A stretch of DNA of 64,000 bases from Litoribacillus peritrichatus (GCF_039537985.1 NZ_BAABBN010000004.1:1-64000); one strand, 5' to 3'. Positions 24,510-33,944 are shown, counted from the stretch's first letter. Program-made: numbers and translations. The notes: generated from the letters alone by a model not told the origin.

Positions 24510-25673
24510 ATGCGTACACCGATATACCTTGATTATGCGGCATCGACACCGATGGACCCGCGAGTTGCTGAGCAAATGAGTGACTGTCTGACGATGGAGG
24601 GGAACTTTGGAAACCCTGCCTCTCGTTCGCATAAATACGGTTGGTTGGCTGAAGAGGCGGTAGAAGTTGCTCGCCTCAATATGGCTGAACTGATTAATGC
24701 CGATGCCCGTGAGATTGTGATTACTTCGGGAGCAACCGAGTCGGACAATCTGGCGCTTAAAGGCGCTGCTCATTATTATTCAAGTGCCGCTGGTGGCGAA
24801 AAAGGTCGTCACATTATTACTTCGGCTTATGAACATAAAGCCGTTTTGGACAGCTGTAAGCACCTGGAGTCAGAAGGTTATGAGCTTACGTATTTGGTTC
24901 CTGATGCCGATGGCTTAATCTCTGTTGAATCTGTGCGGAACGCACTTCGGGCTGACACAATTCTCGTCTCAATTATGCACGTCAATAACGAATTGGGCAC
25001 AGTGAATGATGTGGCTGAAATCGGTCGTTTGTGTCGTGAACGGTCTGTGGTGTTTCATGTGGATGCAGCGCAGAGTGTCGGTAAAATACCCGTTGATGTA
25101 CAGGCCATGAGTGCTGATCTGCTTTCTGTTTCTGCTCATAAATTGTATGGCCCGAAAGGCATCGGTTGTTTGTATGTTCGCCGCGATCCATCCATTAAAA
25201 TTGAGGCTCAAATACATGGCGGCGGTCATGAACGAGGTATGCGATCAGGCACGTTACCGACCCATCAAATAGTGGGTATGGGCGCAGCTGCCAGCATTGC
25301 CCGCGATGAGCTTGAGCAAGAAATGGCGGTTCTTTCAACATTAAAAGACCGATTATGGAATGGCATTAATGAGCTTGAAGGCGTTCAGCTGAATGGCTCT
25401 TTTGAACAACGTATTCCTGGTATCTTGAACATCAGTTTCGAAGGCGTGGATGGGGAAACCTTATTGATGTCTCTGAACGATTTAGCTGTCAGTACGGGGT
25501 CTGCCTGTACTTCTGCGACGGTCGAACCTTCTTATGTTTTAAAAGTCCTGGGCTTGAAGGATGAGTTGGCTCACGCGTCGATTCGGTTCTCGATCGGGCG
25601 CTTTACCACGGAAGAAGAAATTGACTACACCATTGATAAAGTAGTGGGTGTAGTAAAACGCCTAAGGGCGTAA
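24510..25673 (+). CDS. iscS: IscS-type cysteine desulfurase lacking the usual C-terminal tail
   Basis: A 387-residue pyridoxal-phosphate enzyme that takes sulfur from cysteine. Lys211 in SAHKLYGPKG binds the cofactor and Cys333 in STGSACTSATVEPS forms the persulfide. The protein stops at VVKRLRA soon after FTTEEEIDYTI, so the last 20 or so residues of E. coli IscS (404 residues), which help dock IscU, are absent. No iscU gene follows; the next gene is sufB. It may deliver sulfur to SufE/SufBCD, or to tRNA thiolation, instead of IscU. The first codon ATG has a weak upstream GTTGAG site. Confidence 0.93.
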   Translation: MRTPIYLDYAASTPMDPRVAEQMSDCLTMEGNFGNPASRSHKYGWLAEEAVEVARLNMAELINADAREIVITSGATESDNLALKGAAHYYSSAAGGEKGRHIITSAYEHKAVLDSCKHLESEGYELTYLVPDADGLISVESVRNALRADTILVSIMHVNNELGTVNDVAEIGRLCRERSVVFHVDAAQSVGKIPVDVQAMSADLLSVSAHKLYGPKGIGCLYVRRDPSIKIEAQIHGGGHERGMRSGTLPTHQIVGMGAAASIARDELEQEMAVLSTLKDRLWNGINELEGVQLNGSFEQRIPGILNISFEGVDGETLLMSLNDLAVSTGSACTSATVEPSYVLKVLGLKDELAHASIRFSIGRFTTEEEIDYTIDKVVGVVKRLRA

Positions 25674-25696
25674 GACCGAGAGGTCAGAAAAATTAG

Positions 25697-25747
25697 TGGT
25701 TCGTTGGGTCTGAGGTTGAAATGAATCTACGACTGAACAGCGAACCA
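25697..25747 (+). promoter_or_regulatory. Long inverted repeat between iscS and sufB
   Basis: TGGTTCGTTG (25697-25706) pairs with CAGCGAACCA (25738-25747), one wobble, with a 31-base loop. It lies in the 113-base spacer of the operon. It could modulate read-through or RNA processing so that iscR-iscS and suf genes are expressed at different levels. No recognisable riboswitch. Confidence 0.35.
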
Positions 25748-25789
25748 ATTATTACCATGGTTATCCCTGCTAAATAGGGGAGTAGTTTG

Positions 25790-27226
25790 ATGACTGAAGA
25801 AATTAACGAGTTAATCAAGAACGAATACGAAGCTGGCTTTGTGACTGATGTGGAATCAGAAACGTTAGCGCCGGGTTTGAATGAAGACGTTATTCGTTTT
25901 ATTTCCAAGAAAAAGAATGAGCCTGAGTGGTTGCTGGAGTGGCGACTGAAAGCACTTCATGTCTGGCAAGAGATGGAGGAGCCAAAGTGGGCGCATGTGA
26001 ACTATCCGGAGATTAACTTTCAGGATGTATCCTACTACTCCGCACCAAAGAGCATGGATGATCGGCCGAAATCGCTGGATGAAGTTGATCCTGAGTTACT
26101 TAAGACTTATGAGAAACTTGGTATTCCTTTGCATGAGCAGGAAGCGTTAGCCGGTGTTGCTGTTGATGTGGTGTTTGACAGTGTTTCTGTTGCAACCACC
26201 TTCCGTGAGAAGCTGAAAGAAGCGGGCGTGATTTTCATGCCGATCAGTGAAGCTGTGCATGAACATCCTGAGCTGGTTAAGAAATATCTGGGAAGCGTCG
26301 TTCCTCAAAAGGACAACTACTACGCGGCGTTGAATTGTGCCGTTTTCAGTGACGGTTCTTTTGTCTATATCCCGAAGGGCGTTCGTTGCCCGATGGAGTT
26401 GTCCACCTATTTCAGAATCAACGAACAAAATACCGGTCAGTTCGAGCGAACGTTAATCATCGCCGATGAAGGCAGTCATGTCAGCTATCTGGAAGGCTGT
26501 ACCGCGCCAATGCGGGATGAAAACCAGTTGCACGCCGCTGTGGTCGAATTGGTTGCGCTGGATGACGCAGAGATTAAGTACTCCACTGTGCAGAACTGGT
26601 ATCCGGGTGATGCAGAAGGTAAGGGCGGTATTTATAACTTCGTAACCAAGCGCGGAATTTGTCACACCAATGCCAAAATCTCCTGGACTCAGGTTGAGAC
26701 AGGTTCTGCGGTTACCTGGAAATACCCAAGTTGTGTATTGAAAGGTGATAACAGCATTGGCGAGTTTTACTCCGTCGCGTTGACGAACAACTATCAGCAG
26801 GCGGATACCGGCACCAAGATGATCCACTTAGGAAAAAATACTAAGTCGACCATCATCTCGAAAGGCATTTCGGCGGGTAAAAGTCAGAATGCGTATCGCG
26901 GCTTGGTTCGAATGAATCCGGGGGCGGCAGGTGCTCGTAATTACACTCAGTGTGACTCATTGTTAATCGGCGATAAGTGTGGCGCGCATACGTTCCCATA
27001 TATCGAAAGTAAACATCCGAGTGCTGTGGTTGAGCATGAGGCGACGACGTCAAAAGTGAGCGATGATCAACTGTTTTTGTGTCAGCAGCGTGGCATTGAC
27101 GTTGAAAAAGCCGTGTCCATGATCGTGAATGGTTTCTGTAAAGAAGTATTTAAAGAGTTGCCGATGGAATTTGCCGTGGAAGCCGGCAAATTATTAGAAG
27201 TTAGCCTTGAAGGCTCCGTTGGTTAA
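25790..27226 (+). CDS. sufB: Fe-S assembly scaffold subunit SufB
   Basis: A 478-residue scaffold protein of the SufBC2D complex on which new clusters are built. Typical segments are YYAALNCAVFSDGSFVYIP, CPMELSTYFRIN, YLEGCTAPMRDENQLHAAVV and the C-terminal SDDQLFLCQQRGID. The start ATG 25790 follows AGGGGAG by six bases. It heads a compact sufBCDS block: sufC follows after 31 bases. Confidence 0.96.
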   Translation: MTEEINELIKNEYEAGFVTDVESETLAPGLNEDVIRFISKKKNEPEWLLEWRLKALHVWQEMEEPKWAHVNYPEINFQDVSYYSAPKSMDDRPKSLDEVDPELLKTYEKLGIPLHEQEALAGVAVDVVFDSVSVATTFREKLKEAGVIFMPISEAVHEHPELVKKYLGSVVPQKDNYYAALNCAVFSDGSFVYIPKGVRCPMELSTYFRINEQNTGQFERTLIIADEGSHVSYLEGCTAPMRDENQLHAAVVELVALDDAEIKYSTVQNWYPGDAEGKGGIYNFVTKRGICHTNAKISWTQVETGSAVTWKYPSCVLKGDNSIGEFYSVALTNNYQQADTGTKMIHLGKNTKSTIISKGISAGKSQNAYRGLVRMNPGAAGARNYTQCDSLLIGDKCGAHTFPYIESKHPSAVVEHEATTSKVSDDQLFLCQQRGIDVEKAVSMIVNGFCKEVFKELPMEFAVEAGKLLEVSLEGSVG

Positions 27227-27257
27227 TCTGGTTTGATGAGATATAGAGAGATTATTA

Positions 27258-28007
27258 ATGTTAAGCATTAAAGACTTGCAGGCAAAAGTTGAAGAAAAAG
27301 ACATCATCAAGGGTCTGAATCTGAATATCAAACCAGGTGAAGTGCACGCGATAATGGGGCCAAACGGTGCTGGTAAAAGTACGTTGGGTAATGTGCTTTC
27401 TGGTCGTGAAGGGTACGAAGTTACCGGTGGTACTGTTGAGTTTAAGGGTAAGGACTTACTGGAGTTTGAACCCGAAGAGCGTGCTCGCGAAGGCTTATTT
27501 CTGGCGTTTCAGTATCCGGTAGAGATTCCTGGTGTTTCAAATCTTGAATTTTTAAAAGCGTCGGTAGATGCCGTTCGTGAACACCGTGGCCAAGATCCTT
27601 TAGATTCTGTGAGCTTTTTGAAGTTGGCTCGTGAGAAGTGTAAAGCGGTCAATTTGGATCAGAACTTCCTGAAGCGTGGTGTGAATGAAGGTTTTTCTGG
27701 TGGTGAGAAAAAGCGCAATGAAATCATGCAAATGATGTTGCTTGAGCCGTCGCTGTGTATTCTTGATGAAACTGACTCTGGCTTGGATATTGATGCTTTG
27801 CAGGTAGTTGCTGATGGGGTGAACTCTCAGCGCAGCCCGGATCGTTCTTTCATCGTGGTAACACACTACCAAAGACTGCTTGACTACATAGTGCCGGATT
27901 ATGTGCACGTGTTAGCAAACGGACGTATCGTAAAGTCCGGCGGCAAAGAGTTGGCGCTGGAGCTTGAAGAGAAAGGCTATAGCTGGATTGATGAAGAGGT
28001 GGTTTAA
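27258..28007 (+). CDS. sufC: Suf complex ATPase SufC
   Basis: A 249-residue soluble ABC-type ATPase. Walker A GPNGAGKST at 34-42, signature FSGGEKKRNE, Walker B LCILDETDSGLD and the H loop VVTHYQRLL are all present. ATP hydrolysis drives conformational change of SufB and SufD during assembly. Three bases separate its stop from sufD. Confidence 0.96.
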   Translation: MLSIKDLQAKVEEKDIIKGLNLNIKPGEVHAIMGPNGAGKSTLGNVLSGREGYEVTGGTVEFKGKDLLEFEPEERAREGLFLAFQYPVEIPGVSNLEFLKASVDAVREHRGQDPLDSVSFLKLAREKCKAVNLDQNFLKRGVNEGFSGGEKKRNEIMQMMLLEPSLCILDETDSGLDIDALQVVADGVNSQRSPDRSFIVVTHYQRLLDYIVPDYVHVLANGRIVKSGGKELALELEEKGYSWIDEEVV

Positions 28008-28010
28008 GCT

Positions 28011-29357
28011 ATGACAGATGTAGCAACGCAAACCTTCGATTATGCATCTCAAGCATTGGCTCTGGCTCAGAATATTGATGGTCCGGACTGGCTTGCCGAT
28101 TTAAGAAAAGATGGCCAGCAGGTTTTTGAAGGTCATGCATGGCCAACACGAAAAACAGAGCACTGGAAACACACCAGTTTAAATGCTTTGACGAAGCAAG
28201 ATTACTCGAAGCTGGCAGGCACAGGCGCGCTGTCTCTGGACGACTCAGAAGCTCAGTTGCTTTATCAGATTGCTGACCTGGAAGCTTTACAGCTGGTGTT
28301 TGTGAATGGCCATTTTTCGGAAGCTTTGTCTTCCGATATCGCGCTTGACACAGTAGAAGTTGTTCGCTTTTCACAGGCCAATGACACTCAGCAAGCTGTG
28401 ATTAAACAAAACCTGGGTAAGATTACCGTCAATGACGAGCATTTATTCAGTGCTCTGAATGCAGGTCAGCTCAGTGATGGTGTCTTTATTCGTTTTCTAA
28501 AAAATAAGAAAACGGATCAGGTTATCCAAGTGGTTCACTTGACGACTTCCGGGCAAGCGAGTTTTTCTGTTAATGCTCGTTTATTGGTTGTTGCAGAAGC
28601 GGGCTCTCAGGGCACTGTTTTGGAGAGTTTTGTTTCTGATTCCGGTTCACAAAGTGCTCTGGTTAACAGCCTGACTGAATGTCGTATTGAGGATAATGCC
28701 AAGTTATTTCACTATCGCTTGCAGTTAGAACAAGAAGACATTGTTCATATTGGCGGTATGCATGTACAGCTGAATGCGGGTAGCCAGCTAGAAAGCTTCC
28801 ATGTGGGGCTGGGCGGAAAGGTTAAGCGCGTTGATGTGGTGGTGAATCACGAAGGCTCAGGAGCACATTGTGACCTGAAAGGTGTGTATTTACCGCAAAA
28901 CAGCCAGCATATTGATTATCACACTTGCATTGAGCATAAGGTTCCGCACTGTACGACCGATGAGGTTTTCAGAGGCATTATGGCGGACCAGGCCAAGGCG
29001 GTGTTTAATGGCCGTATTCATATTCATCCGGATGCGCAGAAAACACTTGCGCAATTAAATAACAGAAACCTTCTGTTATCGAACAAAGCGGAAATTTATA
29101 CCAAGCCTGAGTTGGAAATTTACGCTGATGATGTTCGTTGTGCGCATGGGGCAACCATTGCTCAGTTGGACGATAAGGCGATGAGCTACATGTTGTCTCG
29201 CGGGATATCTCGTCAGGAAGCGGAAGTGATGATGAGCTTTGGGTTCATCAATGAGCTGCTAAATGACCTGGCTCACCACCCGATTCAGGAGAAGCTTCGT
29301 CCTATTTTGGCGGAATTGTTTGGTAAGGATGACTCTTTAACGAGGCACATATTATGA
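28011..29357 (+). CDS. sufD: Fe-S assembly subunit SufD
   Basis: A 448-residue paralogue of SufB that pairs with it in SufBC2D and is needed for iron acquisition. The beta-helix core reads through KRVDVVVNHEGSGAHCDLKG and YHTCIEHKVPHCTTDEVFRG, followed by RNLLLSNKAEIYTKPELEIY and the C-terminal SRQEAEVMMSFGFINE. Its end overlaps sufS by four bases (ATGA). Confidence 0.95.
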   Translation: MTDVATQTFDYASQALALAQNIDGPDWLADLRKDGQQVFEGHAWPTRKTEHWKHTSLNALTKQDYSKLAGTGALSLDDSEAQLLYQIADLEALQLVFVNGHFSEALSSDIALDTVEVVRFSQANDTQQAVIKQNLGKITVNDEHLFSALNAGQLSDGVFIRFLKNKKTDQVIQVVHLTTSGQASFSVNARLLVVAEAGSQGTVLESFVSDSGSQSALVNSLTECRIEDNAKLFHYRLQLEQEDIVHIGGMHVQLNAGSQLESFHVGLGGKVKRVDVVVNHEGSGAHCDLKGVYLPQNSQHIDYHTCIEHKVPHCTTDEVFRGIMADQAKAVFNGRIHIHPDAQKTLAQLNNRNLLLSNKAEIYTKPELEIYADDVRCAHGATIAQLDDKAMSYMLSRGISRQEAEVMMSFGFINELLNDLAHHPIQEKLRPILAELFGKDDSLTRHIL

Positions 29358-30604
29358 TTGAAGCCGTTGCTCAAGAGGCACCAGTAACTTTGGATCTGGA
29401 TAAAATCCGGAAGGATTTCCCAATCTTGCATCAGCAAGTGAATGGGCACCCATTGGTGTATCTGGACAACGCTGCTACGACTCATAAACCCCAGATGGTG
29501 ATAGATGCATTGGCGGATTATTATTCTGTCAATAACTCGAATGTCCATCGCGGTGCTCATGCACTAAGTGATCGCGCCACGCAAGATTTTGAAAATGCCC
29601 GGGGTAAAGTACAGAACTTTTTGTCGGCTCGGTTTTCAGAAGAAATTATCTGGACTCGCGGTACCACAGAAAGCATCAACCTGGTTGCTCAAACCTATGG
29701 CTCAGAGCACGTAAAAGCAGGCGATAATGTAATTATCACAGCGATGGAACACCACTCTAATATTGTACCTTGGCAGATGCTGTGTGAGCGTGTGGGCGCA
29801 GAGCTTCGCGTTATTCCGGTGAATGATGCGGGTGAAATGGCGTTTGATGGCTTCCTGGAGTTGCTGGATGAAAACACTAAGTTTGTTTCAGTGGTCCATG
29901 TATCGAATGCCTTAGGCTCTATTAACCCGGTTAAAGAAATCATCGCCGAGGCGCATAAAGTTGGCGCTAAAGTGTTGGTTGATGGCGCTCAGGCAGTCGC
30001 TCACTGGGAAGTGGATGTTACGGACCTCGATTGCGATTTTTACGTCTTCTCAGGTCATAAATTGTTTGGCCCGACAGGCATTGGTGTGCTGTACGGTAAG
30101 AAGGCACTGCTTGAAGCGATGCCTCCGTATCAATTTGGCGGAGAAATGATCGAGCAGGTCAGTTTCTCAGGTACGACGTTTAATAAATTACCGTACAAGT
30201 ACGAAGCGGGTACCCCAAACATTGCCGGCGCTATTGGACTGGCGGCTGCCATTGATTATTTATCTGGTTTGGATCGTCATGCATTGGCTGCTCATGAAGA
30301 TGCCTTGCTTGAAAGGGCGAAGCAGCGAGCGGCAGAAATACCAGAAATTCAGTTGGTGGGCACAGCAAAGAATAAGGCAAGTGTGTTGAGCTTTTTAATT
30401 AAAGGCGCGCACCCGCACGACGTTGGCACTTTGTTGGATCAACAAGGTGTAGCTGTTCGAACAGGCCATCATTGCGCTATGCCGATTATGGAGCAGTATT
30501 GCATTCCTGGCACAGTACGAGCGTCGTTTACTTTCTATAACACGCTCGAAGAAGTTGATGCTTTGTTTGATGCGATCAACAAAGTAAAAATGTTTTTGTT
30601 ATAA
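29354..30604 (+). CDS. sufS: SufS-type cysteine desulfurase
   Basis: A 416-residue group II desulfurase. Lys236 in FSGHKLFGPTG holds the cofactor and Cys374 in VRTGHHCAMP is the persulfide site. It normally needs SufE to accept sulfur, and sufE is present at the end of this operon. It is translationally coupled to sufD. It is the second desulfurase of the operon alongside the IscS-type enzyme. Confidence 0.96.
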   Translation: MIEAVAQEAPVTLDLDKIRKDFPILHQQVNGHPLVYLDNAATTHKPQMVIDALADYYSVNNSNVHRGAHALSDRATQDFENARGKVQNFLSARFSEEIIWTRGTTESINLVAQTYGSEHVKAGDNVIITAMEHHSNIVPWQMLCERVGAELRVIPVNDAGEMAFDGFLELLDENTKFVSVVHVSNALGSINPVKEIIAEAHKVGAKVLVDGAQAVAHWEVDVTDLDCDFYVFSGHKLFGPTGIGVLYGKKALLEAMPPYQFGGEMIEQVSFSGTTFNKLPYKYEAGTPNIAGAIGLAAAIDYLSGLDRHALAAHEDALLERAKQRAAEIPEIQLVGTAKNKASVLSFLIKGAHPHDVGTLLDQQGVAVRTGHHCAMPIMEQYCIPGTVRASFTFYNTLEEVDALFDAINKVKMFLL

Positions 30605-30623
30605 ACCATTGGAAAGAAAACCT

Positions 30624-30977
30624 ATGACAGTGGAATCCTTCTCACCTGAAGAGTCTGTACTTACCATTACAGATGCGGCGGTCAAGCATCTATCGGCTCA
30701 GATAGCCCGCACTCACTCTGCTGGGCTGCGTTTGGCGGTTAATGAGAGTGGCTGCTCCGGGTACATGTACGAATTGAATTTGATCTCTGATCCTGCGGAA
30801 GATGATCATGTGTTTAAGTTGGCGGATGGTGTGACTTTGTACGTAGCGACCGATGCTTTACCCATGATTCAGGGGACGGAAATTGATTACCACACGGAAG
30901 GGTTGAACAGCACCATCAAGTTCAATAACCCGAATGCCAAAGCTTTGTGTGGTTGCGGCGAAAGCTTCACTGTCTAA
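30624..30977 (+). CDS. sufA: A-type Fe-S carrier (SufA/IscA family)
   Basis: A 117-residue A-type carrier with the three conserved cysteines in NESGCSGYMYEL and the C-terminal CGCGESF. It takes clusters from SufBCD to target proteins. I start it at ATG 30624 with GGAAAG upstream; a TTG at 30609 would add five residues. The sequence is closer to SufA than IscA by context, but the families are hard to separate. Confidence 0.93.
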   Translation: MTVESFSPEESVLTITDAAVKHLSAQIARTHSAGLRLAVNESGCSGYMYELNLISDPAEDDHVFKLADGVTLYVATDALPMIQGTEIDYHTEGLNSTIKFNNPNAKALCGCGESFTV

Positions 30978-31002
30978 TTAGTCTTTTTGCGATAGGTTGT
31001 TT

Positions 31003-31536
31003 ATGGAACGTAGAATGGTCGCCACAGTGCGTGATTGTCCGGCTCGATTGGTACCGGATGGCACGCGCATAACTATACCGTCTGGCACGTTTGTCACTAT
31101 CACTCAGTCTTTGGGTGGCAATTATACGGTGACGGTGAACGGTAATATGGCTCGAATTGATGGCACTGACGCTGAAGCGCTGGGGTTACAGGCGGAAGAG
31201 CTTGTTTTCGAGGCGGTTTCGGGCAGCTCAATTCAGGAAGAACATGTTTGGCAGGCACTTAAAACCATTTATGATCCTGAAATTCCGGTAAACCTCGTGG
31301 ACTTAGGGTTGATATATAAAGTCTCTATCGATCAGGATGCAAAGCTGGTGACTGTGGATATGACGCTCACAGCGCCGGGTTGCGGAATGGGGCCTGTTTT
31401 GGTCAGCGATGTTAAATACCGGGTAGCGAAAGTGCCGAACGTCAGTGAGGTGGCTGTGGAATTGGTGTTTGACCCTCCTTGGCATCGAGACATGATGAGC
31501 GAAGAAGCTCAGTTAGAAACCGGAATGTTTTTCTAG
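31003..31536 (+). CDS. sufT: Fe-S maturation factor SufT (DUF59/MIP18 family)
   Basis: A 177-residue protein with an N-terminal SufT-specific part (PARLVPDGTRITIPSGTFVTI) and a DUF59 domain (HVWQALKTIYDPEIPVNLVDLGLIY, then MTLTAPGCGMGPVL). DUF59 proteins help mature Fe-S enzymes, in part as carriers. ATG 31003 is used. Ends before a strong terminator at 31545, so sufE downstream may need its own promoter or read-through. Confidence 0.93.
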   Translation: MERRMVATVRDCPARLVPDGTRITIPSGTFVTITQSLGGNYTVTVNGNMARIDGTDAEALGLQAEELVFEAVSGSSIQEEHVWQALKTIYDPEIPVNLVDLGLIYKVSIDQDAKLVTVDMTLTAPGCGMGPVLVSDVKYRVAKVPNVSEVAVELVFDPPWHRDMMSEEAQLETGMFF

Positions 31537-31544
31537 TTTTAATT

Positions 31545-31567
31545 AAGCAGCTTAGGCTGCTTTTTTT
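31545..31567 (+). terminator. Terminator after sufT
   Basis: Six- to seven-base stem AAGCAGC / GCTGCTT with TTAG loop, then seven T. It separates the main isc-suf block from sufE. Confidence 0.88.
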
Positions 31568-31671
31568 ATGTTTATTGGTTTTCATCGAGTTGTGAGAGCA
31601 GAGAAAGTTGAAAAATTGCTTAAGAAACGGTTAAATGCGCGCTCTGAGTAAATAGTGAACAGGTTGTAGAT

Positions 31672-32097
31672 ATGTCGAATCCATTTGGAACTGAAATTAC
31701 CCCGGAAGAAATTGTCGATACCCTTGGCTTCTTCGACAGCTGGGAAGATCGCTATCGCTATATTATTGATTTGGGTAAGCAGTTGCCTGAAATGGATGAC
31801 GCAAAGAAAACAGAAGACCGTATTGTCAAAGGTTGTCAGTCTCAGGTTTGGATTGACCACTGGGTGGAAGATGGCAGGATCATGTTGAATGTTGACAGTG
31901 ATGCTCATATCGTACGCGGTTTGTTGGGGGTTGTTATGAGTGCTTACAACGGCAAAACGCCTACTGAAGTGCTGGCTTTTGATATCGAAGGATTTTTTGA
32001 AGAGCTGGATCTGATAAAACATTTAAGCCCGACACGCGGCAATGGCCTGAGGTCGATGGTTCAGCGAATTAAAGCCCTGGCAGAAGCGCATTCCTGA
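31672..32097 (+). CDS. sufE: Sulfur acceptor SufE
   Basis: A 141-residue sulfur relay protein. The accepting cysteine is Cys55 in DRIVKGCQSQVW, and LSPTRGNGLRSMVQRIK marks the C-terminus. It takes persulfide sulfur from SufS and passes it to SufB. It lies 135 bases after sufT, beyond a terminator, and is followed by its own terminator, so it may be a separate transcription unit. Confidence 0.95.
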   Translation: MSNPFGTEITPEEIVDTLGFFDSWEDRYRYIIDLGKQLPEMDDAKKTEDRIVKGCQSQVWIDHWVEDGRIMLNVDSDAHIVRGLLGVVMSAYNGKTPTEVLAFDIEGFFEELDLIKHLSPTRGNGLRSMVQRIKALAEAHS

Positions 32098-32136
32098 TGA
32101 ATGCTTTATAAATTTGTTAAGTGGTTATCTTTATTG

Positions 32137-32168
32137 AAAAAATACCGGATTTAGTCCGGTATTTTTTT
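32137..32168 (+). terminator. Terminator after sufE
   Basis: Nine-base perfect stem AATACCGGA / TCCGGTATT with TTTAG loop, followed by a T run. Confidence 0.92.
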
Positions 32169-32227
32169 GCCTATTTCTGTTTCTTTCCTACGCTTAGTTG
32201 GATCTTAAAACGATAAGGAGTCATCGA

Positions 32228-33028
32228 GTGGAAACGTACGTCCAAGAGTATATTATTCCGTGGGGGATAAATTTAGGGCTGGCAATATTGGTCTTTTTTG
32301 TCGGTAAATTGCTGGTTCAAGTGACCTTATCGGTAGTGAAGCGGGTGATGCAACGCTCGAATGTCGATGAGATTCTGGTTGACTTTATCGCCTCGATTCT
32401 CAAGATGCTGCTGATGTTGGTTGTGGTTGTTATCGCCCTGGATCAGTTGGGGGTGGACACCACATCTTTGGTTGCTCTGGTTGGTGCTGCCGGTCTGGCC
32501 GTGGGCTTGGCGTTGAAAGATTCGCTTCAGAATTTCGCGGCAGGTGTGATGCTGGTTTTATTCAGACCATTTAAGATGGATGACTTTGTTGAAGTTGCCG
32601 GAGTATCCGGCGTTGTTGAAAAAATTACTATATTTTCAACAATGATTCGAACCGGAGACAATAAGCAAGTAATAGTGCCTAATGGCGCGATTTACTCCGG
32701 TACTATCATTAACTATTCAGCGAAGGAGAATCGCCGTATTGATTTGGTGATAGGTGTCAGTTACGAAAGTGATGCAATCGAAGCCAGATTGATTCTTGAG
32801 TCTATATTGGTTGGGCATCCTCAAGTGCTTAAGGACCCAGCGCCTGTTGTTGCTATGGTGGAGTTGGCCGACAGCAGTGTGAACTTTAACGTCAGGCCCT
32901 GGGTGCGTTCAGAAGATTATTGGGGAGTGCGAGCAGAGTTATTGGAAACGATCAAATGCACTTTGGATCAAAAAGGCATTTCTATTCCTTATCCGCAAAT
33001 GGATGTTCACCTAAGCAAAGAAGGATAA
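32228..33028 (+). CDS. Small-conductance mechanosensitive channel (MscS family)
   Basis: A channel protein of about 266 residues that releases solutes on osmotic downshock. Three membrane helices (about 10-35, 50-75, 80-105) end in the pore-lining GAAGLAVGLALKDSLQNFAAG, followed by the cytoplasmic beta domain (RPFKMDDFVEVAGVSGVVE) and C-terminal alpha/beta part. The start is GTG 32228 with ATAAGGAG seven bases upstream; a TTG at 32198 would add ten residues and has no site. It is a standalone gene. Confidence 0.93.
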   Translation: METYVQEYIIPWGINLGLAILVFFVGKLLVQVTLSVVKRVMQRSNVDEILVDFIASILKMLLMLVVVVIALDQLGVDTTSLVALVGAAGLAVGLALKDSLQNFAAGVMLVLFRPFKMDDFVEVAGVSGVVEKITIFSTMIRTGDNKQVIVPNGAIYSGTIINYSAKENRRIDLVIGVSYESDAIEARLILESILVGHPQVLKDPAPVVAMVELADSSVNFNVRPWVRSEDYWGVRAELLETIKCTLDQKGISIPYPQMDVHLSKEG

Positions 33029-33118
33029 TTCTTTCATTTTTCTTTCTTATTGTTTGCACGGTTGAACGGTAACTTAGGCGTTGAAAGTCTGGAACCCTAA
33101 GTTTCCTACCCTTTGTTT

Positions 33119-33171
33119 GCCTGGATAGCTTTACATATTAATTGTGTAAGTCGCTGTGCCAGGCTTTTTTT
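33119..33171 (+). terminator. Probable terminator after mscS
   Basis: GCCTGG at 33119 pairs with CCAGGC at 33159 before a run of T; the 34-base loop contains an inner TTACA/TGTAA stem. Confidence 0.5.
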
Positions 33172-33298
33172 ATTGGGAAACAGCTTTTATCTTTGGCTGT
33201 GCTAATATTTATTCTAAGGTTTTGCGCTTTTTGAACGCTAACCAACGTATTGGGTATGCTTTATTGAGCCATTCATTGATTAAAAGGCACTGTTTGTA

Positions 33299-33742
33299 AT
33301 GAAATGGATAACTTTTTGTGTTGAAGATGAGGATTATTGTCATCAGGTCAGTTCAGTGAAAGAGGTGCTTCGTTATGAGGAGCCTGTTCCTGTGCCTGGT
33401 GCGCCAGACTTCGTTGCCGGAATTATCAACGTACGAGGTGAGGTGATGGTGGTGTTAGATACTCGAACCATCATGGGGTTGCCTCCGTTTCAGATGACCG
33501 ATGCCAGTCGTGTGATTTGTCTTGAGTTGCCAGAGGGCAACTTCGGGTTGTTGGTGGATTCTGTGTCTGAAATGATTGATTTTGAAGATTCGCAGCTGGA
33601 TCAGGGCGCGCAGCCGACTATGACGGGATCTTCGATGATGATCAAAGGCACTTACAAAGACGAAAAAGGCCTTAAAATTGCGATTGATGTGGATACCTTT
33701 GTGGCTAACTACATTGAAGAGCGTACAGCTGCAATGGCGTAA
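33299..33742 (+). CDS. CheW-domain protein (chemotaxis coupling family)
   Basis: A 147-residue single CheW domain: ITFCVEDEDYCHQVSSVKEVLRYEEP, then VPGAPDFVAGIINVRGEVMVVLD and LLVDSVSEMIDF. Such proteins couple receptors to the CheA kinase or act in pilus or signalling arrays. No other chemotaxis genes are adjacent, so this is an orphan copy. It has its own terminator at 33770. Confidence 0.9.
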   Translation: MKWITFCVEDEDYCHQVSSVKEVLRYEEPVPVPGAPDFVAGIINVRGEVMVVLDTRTIMGLPPFQMTDASRVICLELPEGNFGLLVDSVSEMIDFEDSQLDQGAQPTMTGSSMMIKGTYKDEKGLKIAIDVDTFVANYIEERTAAMA

Positions 33743-33769
33743 TCTTCAGCGAAGATTTATCAGACTTTA

Positions 33770-33796
33770 CTAAAGGCCTGTTGGGCCTTTTTTTGT
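33770..33796 (+). terminator. Terminator after cheW-like gene
   Basis: Perfect seven-base stem AAAGGCC / GGCCTTT with TGTTG loop, then a T run. Confidence 0.92.
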
Positions 33797-33944
33797 ATTT
33801 CAGAAATAAACCGTCCTAAATGTTCGATAGTCGTCTGATTGTTTAAGAAACGAGTCTTGAATCACTGGTAATGGTTGTCTTATCTGACGTATAATCCGCT
33901 CGATTTTTTAGACAGCTAAATACATTTTTCAGAGGAATTATTCC

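Noticed and set aside
28009..28374. 121-residue minus-strand frame inside sufD
   Set aside because: It is the reverse shadow of the sufD start region and shows no protein-like pattern.
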